From Methylopila sp. 73B (lineage in GTDB: Bacteria; Pseudomonadota; Alphaproteobacteria; Rhizobiales; Methylopilaceae): a DNA stretch of 64,000 nucleotides. Below are positions 1 to 9,159 of the stretch, one piece after another. The position numbers and the translations under genes were made by a program. The DNA lies in the NCBI RefSeq assembly GCF_000526315.1, contig NZ_JAFV01000001.1:434001-498000 (forward strand). Reading direction: 5' to 3'. Under the pieces are notes generated by a model, which saw only the letters and a program-made list of their open reading frames with translations, made no database searches and was not told the DNA's origin. How positions within the stretch are numbered: position 1 is the first letter of the stretch; each line of letters opens with the position of its first letter.

Positions 1-190
1 CAAGGGCGTCGACGGCGCCGCGACCAACCGTTTCATGGTGATCGGGCAGGTGGTCGGCGTTCACATCGAAGAGGCGTTCCTCACGGAGGGGCTGTTCGAT
101 CTCGCCAAGGCCGGAGCCTTGGCCCGCTGCGGCTACCTCGACTACGCCTCGGTGTTCGAGACCTTCGCGATGGAGCGGCCGAAGGGGTGA
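1..190 (+). CDS. flavin reductase family protein (C-terminal fragment)
   Basis: Only the last 62 codons lie in the window; the reading frame enters from the left edge and stops with TGA at 188-190. The tail contains an NRFMVIGQVVGVHI stretch, then a phenylalanine/leucine-rich segment and a CGYLDYASV segment. These are typical of the C-terminus of FMN-binding split-barrel flavin reductases (DIM6/NTAB type), which use NAD(P)H to reduce FMN or bind flavin for a partner oxygenase. The rest of the gene is upstream, so substrate and partner cannot be judged. Family call is from recognised residues; specific function is unknown. Confidence 0.75.
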   Translation, partial: KGVDGAATNRFMVIGQVVGVHIEEAFLTEGLFDLAKAGALARCGYLDYASVFETFAMERPKG

Positions 191-200
191 GGCCGAGCCG

Positions 201-818
201 TCAGCCCGCGATCTCCCGCACGATCCGAAGCTGCTCCGTAGTCGTCACGAGCTTGGCCGTGAAGCCGTCCCGCAGCGCTTCGCGGCACTCCTGACGAAAG
301 GCGTCGCCGTCCTCGGACGACGACGTATCGATCGCGGGGACGCCGGCGGCGGCCGCTGCGATCAGAACGAGGCTGCGGGCTTGGGCGAGCGGCGGGAGAA
401 GCCTTCCCTCGGCGTTGCGCAGGACGGCCGCGCCGAGATCGGCCCGCAGCGCGTCGGCGTCCCAGGCGAGCCCGGCCAGCCGCGGCGTGGCGCCGACGAG
501 GCTGCGAAGCTCCAGCAAGCCGTGCGCCGTCGTGACCTCCGCCACGACCCGCGTCGCGCCGTCCGCACGGCCCATGCGCGCCTCGGCGACCGCCAGCAGC
601 GCTGCGAGATGGCCGAGGTCGGCTCCCGTGCGGACGCCGCTAAGCAGCGCCGCCTGGGCTCCTGCGGCGACGCAGCGCTCGACGTCCGCGAAGGCGATCT
701 CGCCGGCGACCAGCGAGACAGGGACCAGCAGCGTTTCGACGCGAGTCTCTGCCGACGTCGCTGCGCCCGCCAGAACGCCGTCGGCATCCCGTGTCGGGAA
801 GGTCGCTATCACGGCCAA
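201..818 (-). CDS. CitE/HpcH-aldolase-like protein
   Basis: Encodes about 205 aa resembling the citrate-lyase beta/HpcH aldolase TIM-barrel family. It has an AEVTTAHGLLELRSL segment (family: IIET-x-GLLN), a GLAWDADALRADLG segment (family: GLAFGAEDLAADLG) and near the end ARSLVLIAAAAAGVPAIDT followed by the usual AFRQEC...GFTAKL tail. I chose a TTG start at 818 because GGGAGGA lies 5 bases upstream of it and family homology begins there. The frame stays open to an ATG at 960-962, but that codon overlaps the ATG of the divergent next gene and the extra residues look non-homologous. At about 205 aa it is short for the family, and the metal site is imperfect, so activity is uncertain. Confidence 0.6.
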   Translation of the reverse strand: MAVIATFPTRDADGVLAGAATSAETRVETLLVPVSLVAGEIAFADVERCVAAGAQAALLSGVRTGADLGHLAALLAVAEARMGRADGATRVVAEVTTAHGLLELRSLVGATPRLAGLAWDADALRADLGAAVLRNAEGRLLPPLAQARSLVLIAAAAAGVPAIDTSSSEDGDAFRQECREALRDGFTAKLVTTTEQLRIVREIAG

Positions 819-960
819 ACGAGGTCCTCCCGCGGCCCCGGACGGCCTCGGGCTCTTGGCCTCGTACGGGGCCGTTAAGGCGGGATTAACCATATCGGCG
901 CGATCTTCGCCAAGACGCTCGGACAGGGCGCCGGTTGCGTCGAGGGGGCGTACGAACGAC

Positions 961-2055
961 ATGGAGCTGTTGTCTCCGTCCGAGGCTGCCGGCCGGGTGA
1001 AGGCCGCGCTGAAAGGCGCCGCCGACGCGACGGGGGCGGGTTTTGATTATCTGCTCCGGACGGCGCAACGCGAGTCCTCGCTCAATCCCTCCGCCAAGGC
1101 GCCGACCTCGTCGGCCCGCGGGCTGTTCCAGTTCATCGACCAGACCTGGCTTCAGGTCCTGAAGGAGGACGGGCCGAGCCTCGGCCTCGCCGCCGAGGCC
1201 GCCGACGTGTCGAAGAGCGCGTCGGGCCGCTATGTCGTGGCGGATCCCACCCGCAAGGCCGAACTGCTGGCGCTGCGCGACGATCCGAACGCCGCGGCTT
1301 TGCTCGCCGGCGCCTTCACCCGCCGCAACGCCCAGACGCTGACGTCCGAGCTCGGCCGCGCGCCGACCGAAGGCGAGCTCTACGTCGCGCATTTCCTCGG
1401 CGCGCGCGGGGCGGTCGATCTGGTGAAGCTCGCGACCGCGACCCCGAACGCCTCCGCGGCCGACGCCTTTCCCCTGCAGGCGGGCAGCAACCGGGCGATC
1501 TTCTACGACCGCGGACGGGAGCGCACGGCCTCGGAGGTCTACGCCCGCCTGACGACCGGCGGAAGCGCCGTCGCCACGACCGCCGCAGCGCCCGCGACCG
1601 CCACGGCGGCGCTCGCTTTGCAGCAGACGGCCGACCCGACCGACTACGGCCCGTTCCGCGCGGAGAACGACGGCAAGGCGTTCCATTCGCTGTTCCAGAC
1701 GGGCCGGCGCTCGCCGGTCGCGGCCTATGTGTCCCAGACATGGTCGTCGCTCGGGGCGGCGGGCCTCGCCTCCGACGCCGGAAGCCGGACGGCCGCGCCG
1801 TCCGCGACGACCCAGCAGTCGGTCGCGCGCGCTTACGCGGCTCCCGCGCCGACCGCTGCGACGACCGCATCCGCCGCCGTGACGACTGACGTCCGGCCGG
1901 CGGACGTCGTCGCCGCCCAGGCCGCCACGAAGTCGCGCCGTCGGGCGGTGCGGGCGGCGCTCGCCGCCTCGGCGGCTCCGCTCGATCTCGCCAGCTTCCG
2001 CACGGCGGTCGATTCCACGCCCGTCGGCCGCGCCGCCCGGAGCGCACGCAAATGA
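961..2055 (+). CDS. transglycosylase SLT domain protein
   Basis: A 364-aa protein whose first ~150 residues form a lysozyme-like transglycosylase domain: FDYLLRTAQRESSLNP with likely catalytic Glu38, then SSARGLFQFIDQTWL and later GELYVAHFLGARGAVDLV. The C-terminal half is an Ala/Thr-rich low-complexity linker ending in basic residues. No clear signal peptide is seen. The family cleaves peptidoglycan glycan strands. The stop overlaps the next start by four bases (ATGA), so it is translationally coupled to the DUF2336 gene, a pairing I know from related Rhizobiales. Start ATG at 961 is preceded by a GAGGGGG stretch somewhat far upstream. Confidence 0.85.
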   Translation: MELLSPSEAAGRVKAALKGAADATGAGFDYLLRTAQRESSLNPSAKAPTSSARGLFQFIDQTWLQVLKEDGPSLGLAAEAADVSKSASGRYVVADPTRKAELLALRDDPNAAALLAGAFTRRNAQTLTSELGRAPTEGELYVAHFLGARGAVDLVKLATATPNASAADAFPLQAGSNRAIFYDRGRERTASEVYARLTTGGSAVATTAAAPATATAALALQQTADPTDYGPFRAENDGKAFHSLFQTGRRSPVAAYVSQTWSSLGAAGLASDAGSRTAAPSATTQQSVARAYAAPAPTAATTASAAVTTDVRPADVVAAQAATKSRRRAVRAALAASAAPLDLASFRTAVDSTPVGRAARSARK

Positions 2056-3191
2056 TCGTCGAGCGGTTCGTCGAATGGGCGCAGGACGCGCCGGCCGATC
2101 TGCGGGCGGACGCGGTGGCCGCGCTCGCGCGCTCCTACCTCCACGGCGATCTTGAACCTCACATTCGCGCCGACGTCGAGCAGTCCCTGGTCTACGCGCT
2201 CGACGACCGCAGCCTCGCGGTGCGCGCCGCGCTCGCCGACGTGCTCGCGGGCTCGCCCGACGCGCCGCACGCCGTCGTGCTGTCGCTGGCGAACGACGCG
2301 CCCGACGTCGCGACGCCCGTGCTGGAGCGTTCCCCGCTGCTGAGAGATGTCGAGCTGGTCGATCTGGTGGCCCAGGGCGGAGGCCGCGTGCAGGCGGCGA
2401 TCGCCCGCCGCCGCCCGCTGTCGGCGCCGCTGTGCGCCGCGATCGCCGAGGTGGGCGACCCCGAAGCCTGCGTCGCTTTGATCGCAAATCCCGGCGCGCG
2501 GCTCATGCGCTCCTCCGCGGCCCGGATCGCGACCCGGCACGGCGCCAACGGCGCGGTGCGCGACGCCCTGTTCGCGCGCGACGACCTGGGTGCCGAGTTG
2601 CGGCTGATCCTGATGCGCGCGGTCGCCTCCGCGCTGCAGGGCTTCGTCTCCGGCTGCGGCTGGCTTGCTCCGGACCGGGCCCGCCGCGCGGCGGACGAGG
2701 CGTGCGACCGCGGAGCGCTCGCGATCGCGGCCGGCGAGGCGGACCGTCGCGCCTTCGTCGCCCGGCTTGCGGCGCGCGGGGAGTTTTCGCCGAGCCTCGC
2801 CCTGCGCGCGCTGCTCGGCGGCGACGTTACGCTGTTTGAGGCGGCGCTGTCGGCTCTGTCCGGCCAGTCGCCGGCGCGGGTCTCCGGGTTCGTCCGGGAC
2901 TTCTCAGGCCGCGGCTTCGAGGCGGTGTACCGCGACAGCGGCCTGCCGCTGTCCGCGCTGCCCGTGTTCCGCGCCGCGCTGGCCGCGACGCGCGAGTTCG
3001 AATCCGCCGGCGGCGACAAGAGCGCGGAGCTGTCGCGCCGGATCGTCGAGCGGGCGCTCGCCGGCTGCCCCCCTTACGACCGCTCGATCGAACCGCTGCG
3101 CGCGATGCTGCGGCGCTTTGCGGCGGAGGCGGCGCGCGTCGAGGCGCGGCGCCTCTTCGACGCCCCCATGCCGAGCGCCGCGGCCGCCTGA
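2052..3191 (+). CDS. DUF2336 domain-containing protein
   Basis: A 379-aa, alpha-helical, Ala/Arg/Leu-rich protein that begins MIVERFVEWAQDAPADLRADAV, the characteristic start of DUF2336 proteins. Repeated segments such as DDRSLAVRAALADVLAGSP and ARLMRSSAARIATRHG look HEAT-like. DUF2336 proteins are confined largely to alphaproteobacteria and often sit near two-component or motility genes; biochemical function is unknown. The start overlaps the stop of the transglycosylase gene by ATGA, so both are probably one operon. It converges on the Hpt gene at 3359-3904 across a palindromic repeat. Confidence 0.85.
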   Translation: MIVERFVEWAQDAPADLRADAVAALARSYLHGDLEPHIRADVEQSLVYALDDRSLAVRAALADVLAGSPDAPHAVVLSLANDAPDVATPVLERSPLLRDVELVDLVAQGGGRVQAAIARRRPLSAPLCAAIAEVGDPEACVALIANPGARLMRSSAARIATRHGANGAVRDALFARDDLGAELRLILMRAVASALQGFVSGCGWLAPDRARRAADEACDRGALAIAAGEADRRAFVARLAARGEFSPSLALRALLGGDVTLFEAALSALSGQSPARVSGFVRDFSGRGFEAVYRDSGLPLSALPVFRAALAATREFESAGGDKSAELSRRIVERALAGCPPYDRSIEPLRAMLRRFAAEAARVEARRLFDAPMPSAAAA

Positions 3192-3200
3192 CGGCGCGCG

Positions 3201-3315
3201 GCTTCGAGACGCCCGTCAAGGGACGGGCTCCTCGGCATGAGAACGATGGTCTATCCGACGCGACTCACGCTTGCCTCATGGCTCGAGGAGCGGCCCAAAG
3301 GCGGCGTCTCGAAGC
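3201..3315. repeat. intergenic palindromic element, family A copy 1
   Basis: Outer arms GCTTCGAGACGCC (3201-3213) and GGCGTCTCGAAGC (3303-3315) are perfect inverted repeats. Inner parts, including GGGCTCCTCGGCATGAG and CTCATGGCTCGAGGAGC, form an imperfect second stem. A closely related copy lies at 46963-47091. It fills the gap between two convergent genes. Confidence 0.8.
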
Positions 3316-3358
3316 AGGCGGGTCGCTCGATCAGCCGGGTCTTGGTTCTCGAACGGCC

Positions 3359-3904
3359 TCAGCCCTTCTTGGCGGCCTCGGACCGCAGCTCGGCGAGACG
3401 GTTTGCCAGCTCCTTCCCGACGGGATGGCTGCGCTCCCGGACGTTCTCGCGCACCATCGCCCGGATCGCCTCCACGTGCCGGTCGATCAGCGCCTGGCGG
3501 GGGAGCGTGTCCGGCGTCGCATACTCGATCAGGTCGCAGAGCCCGTCAGCGATCTCGCCCGCAAGCGGATAGCCGAAGGTCGCCGACTGGCCGCGCAGGT
3601 CGTGGGCCGAGCGGAACAGCGCGGCGATGGTGGGCTCGTCGCGGCCGAGCGCGATGGCGGCGCGGCACGCCTCCAGCGTCTCGATCTCGGCGCGCATCCA
3701 GCCGTCGAACTCCGGCGACAGGCGCTCGAGCGCAAGCTCCGCCCGCATCACCGCCTGAGCCTCGGAATTGTCGCGGATGGGCGCCTGCCGGGTGGCGCGC
3801 TCTTTCAGCTTGTTCGGGGGACGCAGCACCATGTGGTCCTTGAAGGATTCCGCAGCGACCTCGGGGCTGAGCCGGAGGCCGTCCAGATGCGATGCTTCGG
3901 GCAT
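3359..3904 (-). CDS. histidine phosphotransfer (Hpt) domain protein
   Basis: A 181-aa protein with an Hpt four-helix domain in its C-terminal two thirds. The signature is LFRSAHDLRGQSATFGY with phospho-accepting His101. The preceding helix (AELALERLSPEFDGWMRAEIETLEACRAA) and following helices fit the fold. The first ~45 residues are probably disordered. Such proteins relay phosphate between a hybrid kinase and a response regulator. It lies 10 bases downstream of a CheY-like regulator on the same strand, so the two are probably co-transcribed partners. No histidine kinase is encoded nearby. Confidence 0.85.
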   Translation of the reverse strand: MPEASHLDGLRLSPEVAAESFKDHMVLRPPNKLKERATRQAPIRDNSEAQAVMRAELALERLSPEFDGWMRAEIETLEACRAAIALGRDEPTIAALFRSAHDLRGQSATFGYPLAGEIADGLCDLIEYATPDTLPRQALIDRHVEAIRAMVRENVRERSHPVGKELANRLAELRSEAAKKG

Positions 3905-3914
3905 GGGAGCGCCT

Positions 3915-4460
3915 TCATGACACCACGCTTTCGCGCAGGCGGTTGGGAGCGGAGTCCTCCACGACGTGATCGTTGTGCGTCCGCCGCTCGGGGCCGTTGT
4001 AGTTCGGGCTCATGCTCCGCCGCCGATCGGGACCGAAGTAGTCGCGCGTCTTGATGAACGGCCGGGGATTGAGCACGCAGTTCAGAAGCCGCTGATGCAG
4101 CGCCTTCGCGGAGATTGGTTTGCAGAGGAACTCGGTCACGCCCGCGTCGCGGGCGCGGATGACGCGGCTCTTCTCCGAATGTCCGGTCAGCATGATGATC
4201 GGCACATAAGGATTGATGGCGCTGTCCGGCTTGCGGATCATGTGAGTCAGCTCGACGCCGTCGAAGATCGGCATCGCCCAGTCGACGATGATGATGTCCG
4301 GCAGGTGGGTCGTGAACATTTCGAGGCCCGAGGCCCCGTCCTCCGCCTCGTAGACCTCGCGTGCGCCGAAGCCGTGCAGCAGCGTGCGGACGATGCGGCG
4401 CATGTGCGCGTTGTCGTCCACCACCAGGATGCGCAGCTTCGTGAAATCGACGCGGATCAT
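3915..4460 (-). CDS. CheY-like response regulator with GPDRR/GPERR tail
   Basis: A 181-aa protein with a single receiver domain (residues ~8-125). It has the acidic pair Asp15-Asp16 in ILVVDDN, phospho-acceptor Asp60 in IIIVDWAMP, Thr92 in IIMLTGHS and Lys114 in FLCKPIS. There is no DNA-binding output domain. The C-terminal tail carries two similar motifs, YFGPDRRRS and YNGPERRTH, which recur in alphaproteobacterial receiver proteins and may be an interaction site (inference). It precedes the Hpt gene by 10 bases. The neighbouring DUF2336 gene suggests a signalling cluster. Confidence 0.9.
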   Translation of the reverse strand: MIRVDFTKLRILVVDDNAHMRRIVRTLLHGFGAREVYEAEDGASGLEMFTTHLPDIIIVDWAMPIFDGVELTHMIRKPDSAINPYVPIIMLTGHSEKSRVIRARDAGVTEFLCKPISAKALHQRLLNCVLNPRPFIKTRDYFGPDRRRSMSPNYNGPERRTHNDHVVEDSAPNRLRESVVS

Positions 4461-4523
4461 CGCGCGGGACGCTCGGGGTTCGGAAACGCCTGCGAGGGTA
4501 AGGCCGACGCCCTTAACGCGGCG

Positions 4524-5285
4524 TCACCAGCCGAACTGCTCCGCGAGGATGCGTTCTTCCAGCCCGTGGCCGGGGTCGTGGAGCATCACCAGGCTGGTCT
4601 TGCGGTCGAGCGCGATCTCGACGCGGCGCACGTCGCGGAACTCGGTGTTGTCGGCGACCGCGGCCACCGGGCGCTTCTCGGGCTCGAGCACGTCGATCGC
4701 GACGGCCGCGCGGTCCGGCAGCAGCGCGCCGCGCCACCGGCGCGGGCGGAACGGCGAGATCGGGGTGAGCGCCAGAAGCGGGCTCGCGAGCGGCAAAAGA
4801 GGGCCGTGAGCCGAGAGGTTGTAGGCGGTGGAGCCCGCCGGCGTCGCCACCAGAACGCCGTCGCAGATCAGTTCGGGCAAGCGCGTCTTGCCGTCGACGT
4901 CGATCCGGAACTTGGCCGCTTGGTAGGTCTGCCGCCAGAGCGCCACTTCGTTGATAGCCTTCGAGACGTGAACGCCGCCCTGAACGTCGCGCGCCCGCAT
5001 GGTGAGCGGATGGATAACGGTGCGCTCGGCGGCCGCGATGCGCTCGGGCAAGTCGTCCTCGCGGTAGTCGTTCATCAGGAAGCCGACCGAGCCGCGGTTC
5101 ATGCCATAGATCGGCACCACGCGGCCCATGACGTCGTGCAGCGTGAGCAGCATCATGCCGTCGCCGCCGAGCGCGACGACCACGTCGGCCTGGTCGAGCG
5201 GGACGCCGCCGTAGCGCTCGCTCAGCTTTGCGCGGGCTTCGCGCGCATCGTCCGCGCCGCTCGCGACGAAGGCTATCCGGTCCAA
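4524..5285 (-). CDS. nadK: NAD kinase
   Basis: Encodes a ~253-aa ATP-NAD kinase, which phosphorylates NAD to NADP in the cytoplasm. Diagnostic motifs are the GGDG loop at residues ~40-43 ([12 protein letters not shown]), the INEV motif ([10 protein letters not shown]) and the glycine-rich [21 protein letters not shown] segment. I chose TTG at 5283-5285 as start because AGGA lies 11 bases upstream and the protein then begins [10 protein letters not shown], as expected for alphaproteobacterial NAD kinases. The open frame continues to an ATG at 5378, but that extension is Arg-rich and unlike the family. Confidence 0.92.
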   Translation of the reverse strand: MDRIAFVASGADDAREARAKLSERYGGVPLDQADVVVALGGDGMMLLTLHDVMGRVVPIYGMNRGSVGFLMNDYREDDLPERIAAAERTVIHPLTMRARDVQGGVHVSKAINEVALWRQTYQAAKFRIDVDGKTRLPELICDGVLVATPAGSTAYNLSAHGPLLPLASPLLALTPISPFRPRRWRGALLPDRAAVAIDVLEPEKRPVAAVADNTEFRDVRRVEIALDRKTSLVMLHDPGHGLEERILAEQFGW

Positions 5286-5403
5286 GGTGCGTCCGTTCCT
5301 GCCGCGTCGTCGGGGCGACCGCCCGCGCGCCATCTGCGGGCGGTCGAGATGTACACGGGCCGGGCCGCGGGCGTCCATGGGCGCGACCGAGCGGAGGTTC
5401 GGG

Positions 5404-6378
5404 TCAGATCGCCGGGTTCCACATCGTCGGCATGAACATGAACTCCTTGTCCCGGCGGGCGATGTGGCCGACCGCGGGGAAGGGGAAGTGATAGCCCGCC
5501 ACCATCAGGCGGTCCGTGGTGGCCATGTCGAGCATGCGCCGCCGCGTCGCTTCGGCCTGCCGCGGGTCCATGTCGAACACCGCGTGCCAGCCGGGATTGC
5601 GCATGAAGAGCGCGGGGTGGTTGGTCGTGTCGGACCAGATGATGAGCTGCTCGGACCCCGAGGAGACGCGGAACGCGGTGTGGCCGGGCGTGTGGCCCGG
5701 CGCCGGGATCGCCGTCAGGCCGTGGGCGGGCTCGTCGTCGGGCTGGAAGCGACGGACGTCCTTGGCGATGGGTTCGAAGATCTTCCGGACCAGCTTGAAG
5801 GTGGGCTTCATCGCGTCCGGCGCCTGGCTCATGCGGCCGTCGTCCATCCAGAACGCCCACTCTGCCTCCGGCGCCACGATCTCGGCGTTGGGGAAGGCGA
5901 GCGCGCCGTCCTTCAGCCGAAGCCCCGAGATGTGGTCGGCGTGGAAGTGCGAGATCACGACGGTGTCGATCGCTTTCGGATCGATCCCGGCCGCGGCCAT
6001 GTTCTCCTGCAGCTGGCCGGCGGTCGGCGCCATCTGGCCGCCGGTGCCGGCGTCGATCAGGATGAGCTTGCCGCCGGTGTTGACGACGACCGAGGTGAAG
6101 CTGATCGGCACGCGCTCGGTGTTCAGGAAGGCGTCGTGCAGCGCGGCGCGGACGTCTTCGACGGAGGCGTTCTTGACGAAGTTCTCGTCGAGCGGGCGCC
6201 GGGCGACGCCGTCGGTGAGCGCGGTGATCTCGAAATCGCCGATGCGGTAGCGGTAGACGCCGGGCGACTGGCGGCCGGCGGCGGGGGCTGCGGCCCGGGC
6301 GCCTTCGCCCGTGGGGCTCACGGCCGCCGCCGCGACCGCGGCGCCTGCGAGGATGGTGCGACGGGTCAAGGCGGTCAT
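5404..6378 (-). CDS. Tat-exported MBL-fold metallohydrolase
   Basis: A 324-aa metallo-beta-lactamase-fold protein. The N-terminus [22 protein letters not shown] is a twin-arginine signal, so it probably acts in the periplasm. The metal-binding motif is HFHADH (His144, His146, Asp148, His149), with later ligands in [11 protein letters not shown] and [12 protein letters not shown]. The overall pattern resembles the AHL-lactonase/quinoprotein-relay side of the superfamily, but the substrate is unknown. The gene stands alone between nadK and the ssu operon, all on the minus strand. Confidence 0.85.
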   Translation of the reverse strand: MTALTRRTILAGAAVAAAAVSPTGEGARAAAPAAGRQSPGVYRYRIGDFEITALTDGVARRPLDENFVKNASVEDVRAALHDAFLNTERVPISFTSVVVNTGGKLILIDAGTGGQMAPTAGQLQENMAAAGIDPKAIDTVVISHFHADHISGLRLKDGALAFPNAEIVAPEAEWAFWMDDGRMSQAPDAMKPTFKLVRKIFEPIAKDVRRFQPDDEPAHGLTAIPAPGHTPGHTAFRVSSGSEQLIIWSDTTNHPALFMRNPGWHAVFDMDPRQAEATRRRMLDMATTDRLMVAGYHFPFPAVGHIARRDKEFMFMPTMWNPAI

Positions 6379-6559
6379 CTCTCGCGTCTCCTGCGGAGGC
6401 TAAGGCGGTCGCTCGAAACGGCGCGGGAGACGGGGCGCGCCGTCCGCCGGCGGCGCCCTCGTCCCTCGCGGGGACCATGGGCTTAGGCCAGCGGCAAGCT
6501 TCGGGCAATCGCTTGGAAGCGTCACTCTTGCGTGACGGGGAGGCGAAAGCGCGGCGGCC

Positions 6560-7975
6560 TCAGGCGACCTCGCGCTCGTCCTCCCAGAGCAACTCGAGGA
6601 GCGCTTCCTTCGCGACCGCCTCGCCATGGCGCGCGACTTCAGGCAGCCCCATCAGCTCGCCGAGGGCGCCGCGCGCGAGGGGGCCGGCGATCAACAGACC
6701 GGGCGTGGGGACGCCGTCGGGACCGAGCGCCCGGCTGCGGTCGTCGGTCCAGAGACCAAGACCGACCTGATCGGGCGCCACAAGCCCCGTGTCGTAGAGC
6801 GCCGAGACCAGCGGATCGGTCTCGATCAGCGAACGGTGCGCCGGTCCTGTGGCGAGCGCCACGACGTCGAACGACCTGCGCTCCGCCGCGCCCCCCGCGG
6901 GCCGCAGCGTCACGAAGAGCTCGCTCCCCCCGGCCTCGGCGGCGAGGGTCTCGCCCCGGATCACGACGAGCGAACCGTCCGCCCGTCGCCGCGCCACCGC
7001 GGCCTCGACCTGCGGCGCGACGCGGAAGCGGTGGACGTCCCAGAACGGGCGCAGGCGGCGTACGATCCGCCGACGTTCGCCGAGCGGCAGGTTCGCCCAG
7101 ATCGCGGGCGCTTGGTTGCGCACGGCGTCGAGCACATGCTGCCACGGCCGGCCCTCGGCTGCGGCGGCGTCGATCGCTCGACGGATGCGGCGGACGAGCG
7201 TGGAGGCCCGGCGCTCCGGCGGGTCCGCGAAGGCGCCGAACTCGCCGGCGGGGCCATTGGGATGGCCGCGCGAGAGAAGCCCGCGGCGGGACGTCGCGAC
7301 GATCGGGCCGCGGTGTCCGCGCCGGTCCAGCGCTGCGACGATGTCGGCCATGGTGAGCCCCGTGCCGACGATCAGCACCCGCGCGTCGAGATCGACCTCG
7401 TTCAGCGCGTCGCCGCGTTGCGCGTCGACGATCACGCGCGGGTCGCCGACGAGAGGCGCGAGCGCGGGCGGCGCGTCGGGGCGGGGGTGGGTGGTCGCGA
7501 GCACCACGGCGTCCGCCGTAAGCGCGCCGCCGTCGCCAAGCGCCACGCGCCAGCGGTCGCCATCGCGGGCGAGGCCGGTCGCTCGCGCGACGACGTGTTC
7601 GATCGCGCCGGAGAGCAGGTAGGGCTCGAGCGTCTCGGACACGTAGCGGCCGAACACGGCGCGGGCCGGGAACGCCCGGCCGTCCGCGAGCTCGGCCGCG
7701 ACGTCCTCGTCCAGCACGCCGTCCCGCCGCAGCCAGCGGTCGAAATGGCAGGGGTCGGACGGCACGAAGGTCATCCGGGAGGAGGGCACGTTGATGCGGT
7801 GGGCGGGCTCGGCCGTGGAGTAGGCGAGGCCGGAGCCCAGCCGCTCGCGCGGCTCGACCACCGTGATGCGCAGCTCGCCCGGCCCGCGGCGGGCGAGCTG
7901 GTGCGCGACGACCGCGCCGGAAAAGCCGCCGCCGAGGATGACGACCGAGGGGACGCCGGAACCGGGACGGCTCAT
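6560..7975 (-). CDS. FAD/NAD(P)-binding oxidoreductase, end of ssu operon
   Basis: A 471-aa flavoprotein with an N-terminal Rossmann motif VVILGGGFSGAVVAHQL (residues 11-27) and an internal NAD(P)-binding segment VLIVGTGLTMADIVAAL. It belongs to the NAD_binding_9-type family (proteins annotated FAD/NAD(P)-binding protein) found near sulfonate or taurine utilisation genes. It begins 11 bases after the ssuD stop on the same strand, so it is the last gene of the operon. A role in supplying reduced flavin or oxidising a sulfonate-derived product is an inference; the reaction is not known. Confidence 0.8.
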   Translation of the reverse strand: MSRPGSGVPSVVILGGGFSGAVVAHQLARRGPGELRITVVEPRERLGSGLAYSTAEPAHRINVPSSRMTFVPSDPCHFDRWLRRDGVLDEDVAAELADGRAFPARAVFGRYVSETLEPYLLSGAIEHVVARATGLARDGDRWRVALGDGGALTADAVVLATTHPRPDAPPALAPLVGDPRVIVDAQRGDALNEVDLDARVLIVGTGLTMADIVAALDRRGHRGPIVATSRRGLLSRGHPNGPAGEFGAFADPPERRASTLVRRIRRAIDAAAAEGRPWQHVLDAVRNQAPAIWANLPLGERRRIVRRLRPFWDVHRFRVAPQVEAAVARRRADGSLVVIRGETLAAEAGGSELFVTLRPAGGAAERRSFDVVALATGPAHRSLIETDPLVSALYDTGLVAPDQVGLGLWTDDRSRALGPDGVPTPGLLIAGPLARGALGELMGLPEVARHGEAVAKEALLELLWEDEREVA

Positions 7976-7986
7976 CGTTGAGGTCC

Positions 7987-9159
7987 TCAGGACTGCGAGA
8001 CGCGCAACCGTGGGCGGGAATCGTTCGCGATGGTTTCGCCGAACGGGCCCATGTTGACCGTGGTCGCCGCCTCGCGCCCCTTGGTGGCCGTCGGGAGCAG
8101 CGGCAGCACGAGCTCGGCGAAGCGGTAGGACTCCTCAAGGTGCGGATAGCCCGACAGGATGAAGGTGTCGATGCCGAGCGCCATGTACTCCTTCATCCGC
8201 GCCGCGACCGTCTCCGGATCGCCCACCAACGCGGTGCCCGCGCCGCCGCGGACGAGGCCGACGCCCGCCCACAGGTTGGGGCTGACCTCCAGCTTGTCGC
8301 GGCGTCCGCCGTGGAGCGCCGCCATGCGCTGCTGGCCCACCGAATCCATGCGCGCATAGACCTTCTGCGCGGCCGCGATCGTCTCGTCGTCGAGGTGGCT
8401 GATCAGCTTGTCGGCGGCCGCCCAGGCCTCCGCGTTGGTCTCCCGCACGATCACGTGCAGGCGGATGCCGTAGGTCACCTTCCGGCCGGCGGCCTCCGCC
8501 AGCGTGCGCACGCCGGCGATCTTCTCGGCGACGTTCGCCGGGGGCTCGCCCCAGGTCAGATACTTGTCGATGGTGTTGGCCGCGACCTCGTTCGCCGCCG
8601 CCGACGATCCGCCGAAGTAGAGCGGGGGACCGCCCGCCTGATGGGACGGGAACAGCAGCCGCCCGTCCTCGATCCGGATGTGCTCGCCCTTGTAGTGAAC
8701 CGTCTCGCCGGCGAGCAGCCGGCGGTAGACGTCGAGGAACTCGCGGGTCACCGCGTAGCGTTCGTCGTGGTTCAGGAAGATGCCGTCGCCAGCGTTTTCC
8801 GCGGGGTCGCCGCCCGTCACGACGTTGATCAGCAGGCGGCCGTCCGAGATCCGGTCGAGCGTCGCCGTCATGCGGGCCGCCAGCGTCGGCGACTGCAGGC
8901 CGGGACGCACGGCGACGAGGAAGCGCAGCTTCTCCGTCAGCGGCGCGAGCGCCGAGGCCACCACCCACGAATCCTCGCAGGAGCGGCCGGTCGGCAGCAG
9001 CACGCCGTAGTAGCCGAGCTGGTCGGCCGCCTGCGCCACCTGGCGCAAGTAGCCAAGGTCGACGTGGCGGCCGCCCTTCGAGGTGCCGAGGTAGCGGCCG
9101 TCGCCGTGGGTCGGCAGGAACCAGAGGACGTTGGCGGTGTCTGCGGCGTGTCCGGTCAC
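7987..9159 (-). CDS. ssuD: FMNH2-dependent alkanesulfonate monooxygenase
   Basis: A 390-aa luciferase-like (LLM class) monooxygenase. It uses FMNH2 and O2 to cleave C-S bonds of alkanesulfonates, releasing sulfite and an aldehyde. Typical segments are [17 protein letters not shown] at the start, [52 protein letters not shown] and [16 protein letters not shown] near the end. GTG at 9157-9159 is the start; it overlaps the stop of the upstream ssuA copy by four bases (GTGA). The reduced flavin should come from SsuE encoded two genes upstream. Confidence 0.95.
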   Translation of the reverse strand: MTGHAADTANVLWFLPTHGDGRYLGTSKGGRHVDLGYLRQVAQAADQLGYYGVLLPTGRSCEDSWVVASALAPLTEKLRFLVAVRPGLQSPTLAARMTATLDRISDGRLLINVVTGGDPAENAGDGIFLNHDERYAVTREFLDVYRRLLAGETVHYKGEHIRIEDGRLLFPSHQAGGPPLYFGGSSAAANEVAANTIDKYLTWGEPPANVAEKIAGVRTLAEAAGRKVTYGIRLHVIVRETNAEAWAAADKLISHLDDETIAAAQKVYARMDSVGQQRMAALHGGRRDKLEVSPNLWAGVGLVRGGAGTALVGDPETVAARMKEYMALGIDTFILSGYPHLEESYRFAELVLPLLPTATKGREAATTVNMGPFGETIANDSRPRLRVSQS

